Below are positions 54,874 through 64,000 of a stretch of 64,000 bases of DNA, piece after piece. The translations under genes were made by a program, and so were the position numbers. Where the stretch lies: positions 124,001 through 188,000 of the forward strand of contig JBAOHV010000025.1 of assembly GCA_037045265.1 (NCBI GenBank), in the 5' to 3' direction. This DNA is from JBAOHV01 sp037045265. Its GTDB lineage: Bacteria; Actinomycetota; Acidimicrobiia; Acidimicrobiales; Microtrichaceae. The first letter of the stretch is position 1. Every line of letters starts with the position of its first letter. The notes under the pieces are model-generated. The model ran no database searches. It worked only from the letters and a program-made list of their open reading frames with translations, and had not been told where the DNA came from.

Positions 54874-56940
54874 TGGCGATCATCGAGGATGAGCGACCAC
54901 TGGAGCTGACCACCGGAGCCGAGACCTTCGCGGTCAACCCCATCGGCGTGTTCGCCCGTCCCAGGGCGAGCCACGGGTGGCGTTCCTGGATCAGCACCGT
55001 CGATCACAAGAAGATCGGCATCATGTACGGCGTCGCATCGCTGTTCTTCCTCTTCGTGGGAGGATTCGAGGCGCTGCTGATCCGTCTCCAGCTCGCTGTG
55101 CCCGGTAACAAGCTGTTGTCGGCCGAGCTCTACAACCAGGTCTTCACGATGCACGGGGTCACCATGGTGTTCCTCGTGGTGATGCCGATGCAGTCGGCGT
55201 TCGCCAACTACCTGCTGCCGCTGCAGATCGGCGCTCGTGACGTGTCGTTCCCACGCATGAACGCGCTGTCCTTGTGGATCTGGCTCTTCGGAGCGATCTT
55301 CTTCAACACCGCGTGGCTGCTCGGCGGCGGAGCCGACGGCGGCTGGTTCAACTACGCCCCGAACTCCAGCGTGACCTTCTCTCCGAGCCACGGAATCGAC
55401 TTCTACGCGGTCGGCCTGCTGATCATGGGCATCGGCTCGACAGTGTCGGCGGTGAACCTGACGGTGACCGTCCTCAACATGCGGACACCGGGCATGACCC
55501 TGATGAAGATGCCGGTGTTCACCTGGATGGCGTTCATCACCCAGGTCCTGTTGGTGTTCGCCCTGCCGGTCATCACGGTTGCGCTGCTGCTGCTCACCCT
55601 CGACCGCCTGTTCGGTGCGAACTTCTTCAACGCCTCCAAGGGCGGTGATCCGTTCCTCTGGCAGCACCTGTTCTGGATCTTCGGCCACCCCGAGGTCTAC
55701 ATCATGATCCTGCCGAGCTTCGGCATCGTGTCGGAGATCATCCCGGTGTTCTCGCGGAAGCCGATCTTCGGATACCCCTTCATGGTCGGATCCGGCATAG
55801 CGATCGGCTTCATGGGTTGGGGCGTGTGGGCTCACCACATGTTCGCCTCGGGCATGGGGCAGATGTCGGTGCTGGCGTTCTCGCTGGCGACGATGTTCAT
55901 CGCGGTCCCCACGGGCGTGAAGATCCTGAACTGGCTCGCCACCATGTACGGCGGTCGCCTGCGCTTCACCACGGCGATGCTGTTCTCGATCGGCCTGGTC
56001 GGCATGTTCACGATCGGCGGACTGTCCGGCGTGTCGCACGCCATCGCCCCGGCCGACACCCAGCAGACCGACACCTACTACATCATCGCCCACTTCCACT
56101 ATGTGCTCTTCGGCGGTGCGCTCCTGGCGCCTGTTCGGCGGCATGTACTTCTGGTGGCCGAAGATGTTCGGGCACATGCTCGGCGAGAAGCTCGGCAAGT
56201 GGCACTTCTGGGTGATGCTGGTCGGCTTCAACCTGACGTTCGGCCCCCAGCACATCCTGGGCCTGCAGGGAATGATGCGGCGCACGTGGACCTACACCGA
56301 GGACCAGGGCTTCAACACATGGAACCTGGTGTCGACCATCGGCGCCCTGACCATCGCGGTCTCGCTGCTCATCTTCCTGGCCAACATCGTCCTGAGCTTC
56401 CGCAAGCACCGTCGCAACCCCGTCAACCCGGGACCGGATCCGTGGGACTCGCGCTCGCTCGAGTGGATGATCCCGTCGCCCGCACCCGAGCACAACTTCG
56501 ACGAGCTCCCTGTCGTCGAGTCGGTGGATGAGTTCTGGTACCGCAAGTACGGCCACGACGAGGACCACCGTCTGGTGCGCATCGCTCGCACCGAGGACGT
56601 CGTGCAGCAGGGAGATGCGACCGACGTGCACCTGCCGTCGCCGTCCTACTGGCCGATCGTCCTGGCGGCCGGGCTCCCGCTGATCGGCTACGGACTCATC
56701 TTCTCGCTGTACTGGGCGATCCCGGGAGCGATCCTGGTCATCGCGGGCATCTTCGGCTGGGTGATGGAACCGTCCACGGACCCTGACTCGGCGCACGGCC
56801 ACGACGGCCATGACGAGCCTGAGGGCGACGGTCCCGAGGCTGCGGCTGCGGAGCTTCCCGAGGCCGCCGACGCCGACGAGTCAACCGATGCCCCCGCCGA
56901 GCAGGCGGAGGCCACTCCTGAGGAGGCCCCCGTTGGGTGA
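54873..56940 (+). CDS. ctaD: Cytochrome c oxidase subunit I with C-terminal extension (one frame break)
   Basis: This is the catalytic subunit of the aa3-type oxidase. It reads STVDHKKIGIMYGVASLFFL, then NQVFTMHGVTMVFLVVMPMQ (haem a ligand), FGHPEVYIMILPSFGIVSEI (CuB His and cross-linked Tyr), WGVWAHHMFASGMGQM (CuB HH pair) and YIIAHFHYVLFGGALL (haem a3 and a ligands). An extra C near 56131 breaks the frame before LFGGMYFWWPKMFGHMLGEK. After helix XII a tail of about 180 residues holds two more helices (YWPIVLAAGLPLIGYGLIFS, GAILVIAGIFGWVMEPS) and an acidic end, like a fused subunit IV of actinobacterial oxidases. About 688 residues. ATG 54873 has a perfect GGAGGTGAT. Confidence 0.95.
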
Positions 56941-56944
56941 CCTG

Positions 56945-57565
56945 ATGTACGAGGAGCTCGAGGACGTCGAGTTCCCCGACGACATCCACGTCACGTCCAC
57001 CGGCATCTCCAACGAGAAGCTGGGCATGTGGGTGTACCTGGCGTCGGACTGCCTGCTCTTCGGCGGCATGATCTCGGCTTACCTGGTGTACAAGAACCGT
57101 CCGGCACAGGTCGCAGGCCTCGCCGGTTCCGACAAGATCCCGTCGGAGTTCTTCGACATCCCGTTCACGTCGATGACTTCGTTCATCCTGCTGATGAGCT
57201 CGCTCACCATGGTGCTGGCGGTCAACGCGATCATCCGTGGCGACATGGCACGCATGCGCCTCTGGCTCACCTCGACAGCCATCCTCGGAGCCATGTTCCT
57301 GGGTGGCCAGGCCTACGAGTTCACGATGTTCGTGACTCAGGACGGGCTCGGCTTCACCACGAACGTCGCGTCGTCGGCGTTCTTCGGGCTCACCGGACTC
57401 CACGGCGTCCACGTGCTCGTCGGCGTCATCATGTTGTTGTCCATGGTGGCGCTCTCGTTCCGCAGGAACATGCACGCAGAGGCGGTCGAGGTGGTGGGCC
57501 TGTATTGGCACTTCGTCGACATCGTCTGGGTGCTGATCTTCACCGTCGTCTACCTGATCCCATGA
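56945..57565 (+). CDS. ctaE: Cytochrome c oxidase subunit III
   Basis: CoxIII stabilises the oxidase core and its proton entry. The 206-residue five-helix form reads NEKLGMWVYLASDCLLFGGM, then SMTSFILLMSSLTMVLAVNA, GAMFLGGQAYEFTMFVTQDG (the conserved Glu) and GLTGLHGVHVLVGVIMLLSM (the HGxHV signature). It ends YWHFVDIVWVLIFTVVYLIP. ATG 56945 lies 4 bases after the ctaD stop; a TTG at 56933 would overlap ctaD. Intact. Confidence 0.94.
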   Translation: MYEELEDVEFPDDIHVTSTGISNEKLGMWVYLASDCLLFGGMISAYLVYKNRPAQVAGLAGSDKIPSEFFDIPFTSMTSFILLMSSLTMVLAVNAIIRGDMARMRLWLTSTAILGAMFLGGQAYEFTMFVTQDGLGFTTNVASSAFFGLTGLHGVHVLVGVIMLLSMVALSFRRNMHAEAVEVVGLYWHFVDIVWVLIFTVVYLIP

Positions 57566-57575
57566 GGAGCACGCT

Positions 57576-58016
57576 GTGAGCACCGACGTCGCAGAGCTCG
57601 ACGACCACTCACCGGTAAATCCCGGCGAGCATCACACGCACGGTCCGACCGACCGGCAGTACTTCAACATCTTCTTCGTCCTCGTGGTGCTAACCGCGCT
57701 CGAGGTGAGCACCTACTGGTGGGAGGAGTGGTTCGGCGAGGCTGCCCACAAGGTCGCCGTGCCGCTGCTCTTCGTGCTGATGATCATCAAGTTCCTGCTC
57801 GTGGCGATGTTCTTCATGCACCTGAAGTTCGATTCGCCCATCCTCAAGCGGATCTTCTACGGGGGTGTCCTGTTCGGCTTGGCGATCTACTTGATCGCTC
57901 TCACCTCTATGAACTTCTGGTCGGACTCAGGCAACACGTGGTTCAACGATCCGCCGCCGGCACCGCCGGCGCCGTCCTGTGCGACGTCGCAGCTGCCCGG
58001 TCCCTGCCCCGACTGA
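57576..58016 (+). CDS. Cytochrome c oxidase subunit IV-like protein
   Basis: The 146-residue protein has three membrane helices and matches the bacterial CoxIV (PF03626-type) family. It reads RQYFNIFFVLVVLTALEVST, then VAVPLLFVLMIIKFLLVAMF followed by FMHLKFDSPILKRIFYGGVL, and IYLIALTSMNFWSDSGNTWF. The FMHLKFD stretch is the family hallmark. A His-rich lead (NPGEHHTHGPTDR) and a Pro-rich tail with two Cys flank it. GTG 57576 follows ctaE by 10 bases. It is the last gene of the oxidase operon. Confidence 0.85.
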   Translation: MSTDVAELDDHSPVNPGEHHTHGPTDRQYFNIFFVLVVLTALEVSTYWWEEWFGEAAHKVAVPLLFVLMIIKFLLVAMFFMHLKFDSPILKRIFYGGVLFGLAIYLIALTSMNFWSDSGNTWFNDPPPAPPAPSCATSQLPGPCPD

Positions 58017-58028
58017 TCCAGATGGGGA

Positions 58029-58760
58029 CTACTCCCAGCGGAAGGTGACCGCAGCGGCCAGTGGTGCGAGCACCGCCCAGGCGGTGAGCGAGATCCACGC
58101 CCAGGGTTCCACTGCTCCACCCACGCCGAGCGAGCCGGTCAGCACCTCGGCGAGCGGAGCGGCTGGCAGGATCTTGGCCGCGGTGCCGGCTGCTGCGGGG
58201 AGCTCCTCCAACGGGATGACCATGCCACCGGTGAGCAGCAGCACCAGGTAGACCGCGTTGGTGGCAGCGAGAGTTGCCAGACCCGGCAGCGTGCCTGCCA
58301 TCAGCAGCCCCAGACCTCCGAACGCCAGGGTGCCGAGCAGAGCTCCCAGCAGAGCCGCTGCCCACCCCGACACAGGTGGTGACCAACCCAGTGCCGCCGC
58401 GACGGCGATCAGCAGGACCCACTGCACCACCTCGATCACGACGACGGTCGTCACCTTGGCGCCGATCCACCGGGGTCTACCCAGCGGCGAGGCTCCCAGC
58501 CGCTTGAGCACTCCATAGGAACGTTCGAAACCGGTGGCGATCCCCATCGAGACCATCGCGGTCGACATGATCGCCAGTGCGAGGACTCCGGGCGCCAGGA
58601 AGTCGACTGCGTCATCCAGGCCTGTGGGCAACGGCAGGACCTCGACCGTCGAGAAGAAGACCAGGATCAGCAGAGGGATTCCGAGCGAGACGAGGAGCTG
58701 TTCTCCCTGCCGTGAAGCGAGCGTCAGCTCCGTGCGGAGCTGTGACAGGTACGCCTTCAT
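58029..58760 (-). CDS. ABC-2 type transporter permease
   Basis: The 243-residue protein has six membrane helices of the ABC-2 type. It reads TELTLASRQGEQLLVSLGIP, FLAPGVLALAIMSTAMVSMG, then IATGFERSYGVLKRLGASPL with the conserved ERxxGxxxR/K cytosolic motif. GLGLLMAGTLPGLATLAATN and VYLVLLLTGGMVIPLEELPA follow. ATG 58760 overlaps the stop of the ATPase gene as ATGA, so the pair forms one exporter. Similar pairs sit beside ctaA/ctaB in mycobacteria. The substrate is unknown. Confidence 0.85.
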   Translation of the reverse strand: MKAYLSQLRTELTLASRQGEQLLVSLGIPLLILVFFSTVEVLPLPTGLDDAVDFLAPGVLALAIMSTAMVSMGIATGFERSYGVLKRLGASPLGRPRWIGAKVTTVVVIEVVQWVLLIAVAAALGWSPPVSGWAAALLGALLGTLAFGGLGLLMAGTLPGLATLAATNAVYLVLLLTGGMVIPLEELPAAAGTAAKILPAAPLAEVLTGSLGVGGAVEPWAWISLTAWAVLAPLAAAVTFRWE

Positions 58761-59704
58761 GACGGTTCCTCGACTTCGTCGTCCACGAGCCGCCGGAAGA
58801 CGTCGTCGAGACGCTGCCGGGTGGCCCTCAGGTCGCTCAGCGGTAGATCGTGGCGGGCGAGCCAGGCGGTGAGCGCCGCGACCCTCGCCGGCGTCGGAGC
58901 TCCATCCACCCGGTACTCGCCCCGGGTCACCTGGGTGACAGGGGCGTCGAGCTGACCTGCAAGGTCGACGGTGTCGAGGTCCGGCGGGCCGCCGAACAGC
59001 AGGTGGTCCGACGGGCCGGCGGACACGAGCTCGGCCGGACTGCCGGCTCCCACCACGCGGCCACGGTCGATGATGACGACGTGGTCGGCGATCCTCTGGG
59101 CCTCGTCGAGGTCGTGGGTGGTGACCACTACTGCCACTCCGTCGCGTCGAAGTTCGTCGAGAGCGGAGCGGATCAGGTCCCGGCCACCTAGGTCGACACC
59201 AGCAGTCGGCTCGTCCAGGAAGACACAGCGAGGGCGTCCGACCAGTGCCAGGGCCAACGACAGTCTCTGCTGCTCGCCGCCTGACAGCCGCCGGAAGGGC
59301 ACCCGCCGCCGCCCTTCCAGTCCGACCGTGGAGAGCAGATCCTCCGGGTCGAGCGGATCTTCGAAGAAGCCCGCGTACTGCGAAAGGACCTCGTGTGGTC
59401 GCACCCCGGTGGGGATGCCCCCCTGTTGGAGCATGATCCCCACCTGGCGGGTCAGCGCCCTGTGGTCACGGATCGGGTCGAGGCCGAGCACCCGGCTGCG
59501 CCCAGCGGTGGCGGCCCGATACCCCTCGAGGTGTTCGATCGTCGACGTCTTTCCTGCGCCGTTGGGCCCCAGGACCACGGTCACCTCTCCTGCCAGGGCT
59601 CGCAGCGAGATACCGTCCACAGCGGTCACATCGCCGTAGCGGATGACCAGGTCCTCGACGACGACGGCAGGATCGGCGTGATCGTTCGCTGCGCCTCGAC
59701 TCAC
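58757..59704 (-). CDS. ABC transporter ATP-binding protein
   Basis: The 315-residue ATPase reads VVVEDLVIRYGDVTAVDGIS, Walker A VVLGPNGAGKTSTIEHLEGY, Q-loop GIMLQQGGIPTGVRPHEVLS, signature FRRLSGGEQQRLSLALALVG and Walker B CVFLDEPTAGVDLGGRDLIR, then VVTTHDLDEAQRIADHVVII. A C-terminal part of about 85 residues is usual for DrrA-like exporters. GTG 59704 is chosen as the start closest to the domain; longer starts run up to 59866 but overlap serS. It is coupled to the permease at 58029-58760. Confidence 0.88.
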   Translation of the reverse strand: MSRGAANDHADPAVVVEDLVIRYGDVTAVDGISLRALAGEVTVVLGPNGAGKTSTIEHLEGYRAATAGRSRVLGLDPIRDHRALTRQVGIMLQQGGIPTGVRPHEVLSQYAGFFEDPLDPEDLLSTVGLEGRRRVPFRRLSGGEQQRLSLALALVGRPRCVFLDEPTAGVDLGGRDLIRSALDELRRDGVAVVVTTHDLDEAQRIADHVVIIDRGRVVGAGSPAELVSAGPSDHLLFGGPPDLDTVDLAGQLDAPVTQVTRGEYRVDGAPTPARVAALTAWLARHDLPLSDLRATRQRLDDVFRRLVDDEVEEPS

Positions 59705-59770
59705 TCGGCCGACCCTACCTGCCCCCGAACGGGCTTCGGGCAGGGAGGTGCTGGCCACTAGTTTCGATCC

Positions 59771-61052
59771 ATGCTCGACGTCCGACAGATCCGCACAGAC
59801 CCCGAGAAGGTGCAGTCTGCGCTCTCCCGCCGCGGTGAGGACCCACTGGTGGTCGACCGTGTGCACGAGCTCGATGCCGAGCTTCGGTCGCTGGCAGCAA
59901 AGCGTGACTCGTTGCGTGCAGAGATCCGGGTCATCTCGAACGAGGTGGGCAAGCTCTTCCGCGAGCAGCGCAAGGAAGATGCGGCCGAGCTCCAGGAGCA
60001 GAGTCGTCTGCTCGGCGCAGAGGAGAAGGCACTCGACCAGCGCGCCGACGAGCTGGGTGCGCAGCTGCGCGAGCAGTTGCTGCGTATACCCAACCTCCCG
60101 TCACCGGACTGCCCGGACGGAGCGAGCGAGGACGACAACGTGGTGCTGCGCGTCGAGCGCTTCGACCCCACGACCTACCAGGACCACCAGCGGGTCGAGC
60201 ACTGGGTGATCGGCGAGGAGCTCGGCATCCTCGACGTCGAGCGAGCGGTGAAGATGTCGGGCTCCATGTTCGTGATGTACCGCCGGGCCGGAGCCCAACT
60301 GGTGCGCGCGACTGTGCCAGCTGGCGCTCGACCGCAACGCGGACCTGTACGAAGAGGTCCGACCACCGACGCTCGTCCGGACCGACACGATGATCTCTAC
60401 TGGGCACCTGCCGAAGTTCGCCGACGAGGCGTATCACATGGAGCGTGACGATCTGTGGGCGATCCCGACTGCCGAGGTGCCACTCACCTCGTTCGGCCGT
60501 GACGAGATCCTCCCCGAGGCCGAACTGCCGCGCCGCTTCTGCGCGCACACCAGCTGCTTCCGTCGAGAGGCCGGCTCGGCCGGCAAGGACACCCGTGGGC
60601 TGCTGCGGGTTCACGAGTTCGACAAGGTCGAGATCCTCGCCTATTGCACCGCCGAGCAGGCCCCGGCCCTCCACGCCGAGATCCTCGAACGGGCCGAGGG
60701 GATAATCAGGGACCTGGGTCTGGCGTACAGGATCCTGGATCTCTGCGCCGGCGACCTGGGCAACAGCTCGGCAAGGACCTTCGACATCGAGGTGTACGCG
60801 CCGGGTGTCGACCGGTGGCTCGAAGTCAGCTCCGTCTCCTGGTTCGCGGACTACCAGGCCCGCCGGGCGAACCTGCGCTACAAGCCCGAAGGCGGCAAGG
60901 GCACCGAGATCCTCCACACCCTGAACGGGTCGGCGTTGGCCGTGCCCAGGGTCTGGGCGGCGCTCGTCGAGACGTACCGCCAGGCCGACGGGAGCGTCGC
61001 GGTGCCGGAGCTGCTTCAGCCCTACATGCGCGGCGCCACGTCGATCGTCTGA
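59771..61052 (+). CDS. serS: Seryl-tRNA synthetase (one frame break)
   Basis: SerRS charges tRNA-Ser. The N-terminal arm is a long antiparallel coiled coil, starting LDVRQIRTDPEKVQSALSRR, with SLAAKRDSLRAEIRVISNEV. The class II core has motif 2 FRREAGSAGKDTRGLLRVHE followed by FDKVEILAYC, then ARTFDIEVYAPGVDRWLEVS and motif 3 LNGSALAVPRVWAALVETYR. An extra A near 60311 breaks the frame before CQLALDRNADLYEEVRPPTL. About 426 residues. ATG 59771 lies 6 bases after TAGTTT (59759-59764), a possible leaderless -10. It converges with the next membrane gene. Confidence 0.95.
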
Positions 61053-61053
61053 G

Positions 61054-62223
61054 TCAGGGAACCATCCGCCCGAGAAGCGCCTCGCTGGTCAGCCAGACCA
61101 GCCCGGCCGAGCTCACCAGGGCGACCGCTGCCTGGCGCCAACGGCGATCGGACCACTGCGCGAGGGCGACTACGAAGGGCACGACGACGAGGGCGTATCG
61201 CCCGAGGGAGTCGGTCTGCTGCGACGACAGGGTTATCAGCAGAGTCGCAGCGGCGTAGGCCAGCCAGGACACGGGTTGACGGCCTCGCCAGGCGACGACG
61301 AACAGCGCGATCAGCACCAGCATGTGCGCCAGGTTGTAGACGTCACGGAAGTTGCCCTTGGCGACCTCGCCGATCGGTTCCAGCACGCGGGTGATCGGGT
61401 CCTGGAAGCCGCCGCGGATCTGGCTCTGGGCGTCGAGCGGTATCCAGAAGTCGCCAGTGGTTGCCGCGATCACTGCGAAGGCCCCGATCAGACCCACGAC
61501 GGGTGCGATCACCGCCATCACGGCTACCGGCCAGGAGGGCCGAGGCCGGGCTCGCCAGAGCTCGACCAGGATCGGCAGCAGCAGGAGGCCCCCGACGGGG
61601 CGAAGGGCGGCCGATGTCAGAGCGAAGACACCAGCCCAGAGAAAGGCTCGACGGTGCAGCGCCAGCAGCGTGGAGGCGATCAGCAGGAGCGCGAGCCCCT
61701 CGGTGTAGGCCCATACCAGGGCGAATGCGGCCGGTGCGATGGCGACCATCCAGGCAGAGCGCGCCGCCACCGATCCGGTGAGCCGGTGGAGGGGGCCTGC
61801 GCCGAGGGGCTCGGTGCTCATCGTGGATTCGGTTGGGTCGATCACCTCACGGACGAGGCGCCACAGCACGAGCGCTCCGGCGAACGTGGCGACGTTCGTG
61901 ATCGCCACCAGCGCCCAGTCCACCCGTCCGCCGAAGATCGGTGCGCTCGCACGGGCAAGTGCGGGGTACAGCGGAAAGAAGCGTGCTCCCGCTTCGGTCA
62001 CGCCGTCGTACCAGCCGGTCGCGATGTCACGGTAGTAGAGGCCGTCCCAGGTGAGGAGTCCTGAGTGGGGCCCGAGCACGGCCCGAGGGTTGTCTAGAAG
62101 CCGCTCCATCCGCCCGGACAGCAAGAAGCCGGCGGCGACACAGCAGCGAGCCCAGATCCATCCGACCAGCACGGGAAGCAGCCCGTCTCGCCAGCGCAGC
62201 TCGGAGGGGGCGGCCGGTTGCAT
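61054..62223 (-). CDS. PIG-V-like membrane mannosyltransferase
   Basis: The 389-residue protein has about ten membrane helices. The first loop reads SGLLTWDGLYYRDIATGWYD, where WDGLYYRDIA is the acidic motif of PIG-V type GT-C enzymes, which use dolichyl- or polyprenyl-phosphate mannose. AGARFFPLYPALARASAPIF and APAAFALVWAYTEGLALLLI also fit that family. Substrate is inferred from family. ATG 62223 lies 13 bases after the stop of the next membrane glycosyltransferase gene, so the two probably share a transcript. Confidence 0.75.
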   Translation of the reverse strand: MQPAAPSELRWRDGLLPVLVGWIWARCCVAAGFLLSGRMERLLDNPRAVLGPHSGLLTWDGLYYRDIATGWYDGVTEAGARFFPLYPALARASAPIFGGRVDWALVAITNVATFAGALVLWRLVREVIDPTESTMSTEPLGAGPLHRLTGSVAARSAWMVAIAPAAFALVWAYTEGLALLLIASTLLALHRRAFLWAGVFALTSAALRPVGGLLLLPILVELWRARPRPSWPVAVMAVIAPVVGLIGAFAVIAATTGDFWIPLDAQSQIRGGFQDPITRVLEPIGEVAKGNFRDVYNLAHMLVLIALFVVAWRGRQPVSWLAYAAATLLITLSSQQTDSLGRYALVVVPFVVALAQWSDRRWRQAAVALVSSAGLVWLTSEALLGRMVP

Positions 62224-62236
62224 GGTCAGGTGCCGA

Positions 62237-63916
62237 TCAGGGCGCAGGGCGCAGGACCCTGAGGTCGGCGGGTTCCTCGTGGTCGTCGGGCTTGCTCGAC
62301 TGGAGCTGAGTACCGACACGGCCCTGGTTCAGGACGGCCGTCAACTGCTCGCACTTGCCCTCGAAGGTGCGGTAGGTGCTGCTCGACACCAAGTAGACGG
62401 TGGCATCCGCCGGCAAGCCATCACCGAGTTCGCTGACGAACGCCTGGGCGTCGGAGGCCTTGTTGCGGGCGCCGTAGCCGACCCAGTCCACGAACCGCGG
62501 ATCGCCGCCGCTCGGGTACGGCACCACGGTGGGAGCCTCATCCGAGCGCTGATCGAGCTGGCGTTGCAGAGCCACGCCGAGTTGGTCGGGACAGGCGATC
62601 ACGACGGCGTCGTCGACGTCGTGCGCGGCGACGTCGGTGACTATGTCGTCCGCGATCGAATCGGTCTGGCTGCGCACGGAGCGGATCTCACCGACCGCAC
62701 CGAAGGCGGACAGCGTCAGGACCACCACGAGCAGCAACGAGGTGGCGAGCGAGCTGCGAACGACGGCGATGCCGGCCGCTACACACAGGACGAAAAGGGG
62801 GTAGACGATCGCCGCGTACCTCGATGCGAACGTGTTGTCCGTCGCGAACGCTGCTGCCCACCCGACTCCCATGGCCATCGCCATGACGAGCAGTTCGGTG
62901 CGGATCCTCGGCAGCACCCTGCCGGTGATGACGAGCGGTTCGGTGACCGTCGCACCGGGCGGTCTGGTCCCGCTCATGATGATGACGGTGGTGGCCATCA
63001 GCACCAGCGGGACAAGCAGGTAGCTGAGCAGCTGTGCGGCACCGTGGCGTGCCCCGGCGAAGTCCACGATGCTGATCACGACCACCGATGCCGGGCCGAA
63101 ACGTTCGCCCCATGGTGTGCCCGTGTGCGCCGACTGGTACATGAGCGAAGGCATCCACGGCAGGAACAGGACACCACCGAGGACGAGCCCACCCACCAGC
63201 AGCCGAGCGCCGGTCCGCCGCCTGGGTTCGCGTGCCTTCACGGCCGTCCAGAGAGCGCACAGCCCCACCGCTGCCAGCAGCCACATGGACCAGTAGTGGT
63301 TCCACAGCAGAGCAGCGGTGACCAGGATCACGCCGCCGGCACACAACAGCCGACGGACCCCGTCGCTGCGGCCCGAGAGCAGGTCGTCCACGAGCAGGTA
63401 TCCCGCTAGGACGAGCGTGATGGTCAGCGAGTACATGCGGGCCTCGGCGCCGTAGCGAACGCCGTAGGGCAGCACGGCCATGATCGCCACGGCAAGGAGA
63501 CCGGTGCGACGCGTCCCGAGAGGGCCCGCTCCACTGCGCCCAGCGAGGCGGACCCCCGCCAGGTAGGAGAGCGGCAGGGAGATCAGCGAGACGACTCCCG
63601 GAAGGGCCCGGATCCAGCCGTCGGATTCTCCGCCGATCGCCATCCACCAGTGCAGCAGCAGGTAGAAGAGCGGCGGGTGGCCGTCATGACGGAGGGCCTC
63701 ACCGATCTCGCCGATCGGTAGCGAGGCGATGTTCGCAGTCAGCGCCTCGTCGAGCCACATCCCGGATCGAGGCCAGAACCGCAGCACCACGCCTACGAGG
63801 GCAGCGACGGTGGTGATCGCCACGAGCGCCAGATCCGCCCGAGGTTCAGGGGCGGTCGACGTGTCCGATGGGTAGGGCCGGACGGACGGATCTGGAGTGG
63901 GGTTCGGTTGCTGCAT
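62237..63916 (-). CDS. ArnT/PMT-like membrane glycosyltransferase (GT39 type)
   Basis: The 559-residue protein has about eleven to twelve membrane helices and a soluble C-terminal domain. After a Pro-rich lead, the first loop reads PRSGMWLDEALTANIASLPI, with the DE motif of GT-C enzymes, then HDGHPPLFYLLLHWWMAIGG with the conserved HPPL. YGAEARMYSLTITLVLAGYL is the next family motif. The C-terminal part (DDAVVIACPDQLGVALQRQL, VYLVSSSTYRTFEGKCEQLT) lies outside the membrane. It probably uses polyprenyl-phosphate sugars. Intact. It is divergent from the partial gene at the window edge. Confidence 0.8.
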   Translation of the reverse strand: MQQPNPTPDPSVRPYPSDTSTAPEPRADLALVAITTVAALVGVVLRFWPRSGMWLDEALTANIASLPIGEIGEALRHDGHPPLFYLLLHWWMAIGGESDGWIRALPGVVSLISLPLSYLAGVRLAGRSGAGPLGTRRTGLLAVAIMAVLPYGVRYGAEARMYSLTITLVLAGYLLVDDLLSGRSDGVRRLLCAGGVILVTAALLWNHYWSMWLLAAVGLCALWTAVKAREPRRRTGARLLVGGLVLGGVLFLPWMPSLMYQSAHTGTPWGERFGPASVVVISIVDFAGARHGAAQLLSYLLVPLVLMATTVIIMSGTRPPGATVTEPLVITGRVLPRIRTELLVMAMAMGVGWAAAFATDNTFASRYAAIVYPLFVLCVAAGIAVVRSSLATSLLLVVVLTLSAFGAVGEIRSVRSQTDSIADDIVTDVAAHDVDDAVVIACPDQLGVALQRQLDQRSDEAPTVVPYPSGGDPRFVDWVGYGARNKASDAQAFVSELGDGLPADATVYLVSSSTYRTFEGKCEQLTAVLNQGRVGTQLQSSKPDDHEEPADLRVLRPAP

Positions 63917-63954
63917 CGATGCTGGGGGAGGGGGTCCCCGACACTAGTGGCCGG

Positions 63955-64000
63955 GTGACTGCTCAAACAGTGACCAACTCCGCCAGGTGGGCGGCGATCT
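63955..64000 (+). CDS. Possible start of a further gene (partial)
   Basis: GTG 63955 opens a frame that reads TAQTVTNSARWAAI to the window edge without a stop. Its start resembles the first residues of polysaccharide flippases, but fifteen codons are too few to support this. No ribosome site is seen. Confidence 0.25.
   Translation, partial: MTAQTVTNSARWAAI

Noticed and set aside
54795..56285. Open frame of 496 codons on the minus strand
   Set aside because: It mirrors the CoxI gene, whose reading is certain from its metal ligands.

Overview
The window is a 64 kb piece of a GC-rich chromosome from an actinobacterium (Actinomycetota). The tRNA-Glu/Asp/Phe cluster, the HspR-type chaperone operon, the DUF2017-clpS pair, the ACT-domain malic enzyme, the EtfD-like and DprE2-like proteins and frequent GTGA/ATGA gene overlaps all fit this phylum. 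I would guess class Acidimicrobiia, but no rRNA is present to prove it. About twenty genes carry single-base frame breaks, including genes rarely lost such as dnaK, purA, purB, purC, purL and serS. Most look like one inserted base, so I treat them as consensus errors and give the joined gene.

Layout. (1) 1-5535 is a cell-surface glycan locus of visibly lower GC: the start of an ABC exporter, a CDP-glycerol glycerophosphotransferase-like enzyme, a methyltransferase, a HAD phosphatase-like protein, a sugar/choline-type nucleotidyltransferase, a UDP-sugar decarboxylase-like epimerase and an ExoA-like glycosyltransferase. It is followed by tRNA-Gly(CCC). (2) 5905-12657 holds dcd, a receiver-like protein without its phospho-acceptor, an EtfD-like membrane iron-sulfur reductase, a cyclic-nucleotide-binding protein, a ParA-like ATPase, phosphoglycerate mutase and a glycosyltransferase. 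(3) 12695-20506 is the heat-shock region dnaK-grpE-dnaJ-hspR, an anchored SGNH hydrolase and clpB. (4) 20515-22572 holds a glycosyltransferase and a methyltransferase on the minus strand. (5) 22706-40550 is a dispersed purine cluster (purA, D, K, E, B, C, S, Q, L, F, M). It is interleaved with an MhuD-like haem-degrading enzyme, a DprE2-like reductase, a zinc-finger protein, a conserved hypothetical, a repeat-bearing lipoprotein and gluQ.

(6) 40607-47151 holds a conserved hypothetical, malic enzyme, an AftB-like membrane glycosyltransferase, an acyltransferase and a VIT-family transporter. (7) 47195-47585 is the tRNA cluster, with stable hairpins between and beside the genes. (8) 47664-58016 is the respiratory region: DUF2017, clpS and ctaA run leftward; ctaB and the terminal oxidase operon run rightward. 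The oxidase operon opens with a CoxI-like protein that has lost every haem and copper ligand and a short CoxIII-like protein, followed by a membrane protein and then a normal oxidase: CoxII fused to cytochrome c, CoxI with a C-terminal extension, CoxIII and CoxIV. (9) 58029-64000 holds an ABC transporter pair, serS and two membrane glycosyltransferases.

The most unusual item is the ligand-less CoxI/CoxIII pair at 50514-52666. Other notable points are the shared operator-like sequence before dnaK and clpB, the arabinan-type enzymes (DprE2-like, AftB-like) and the duplicated start-codon regions of clpS and the CoxI-like gene.
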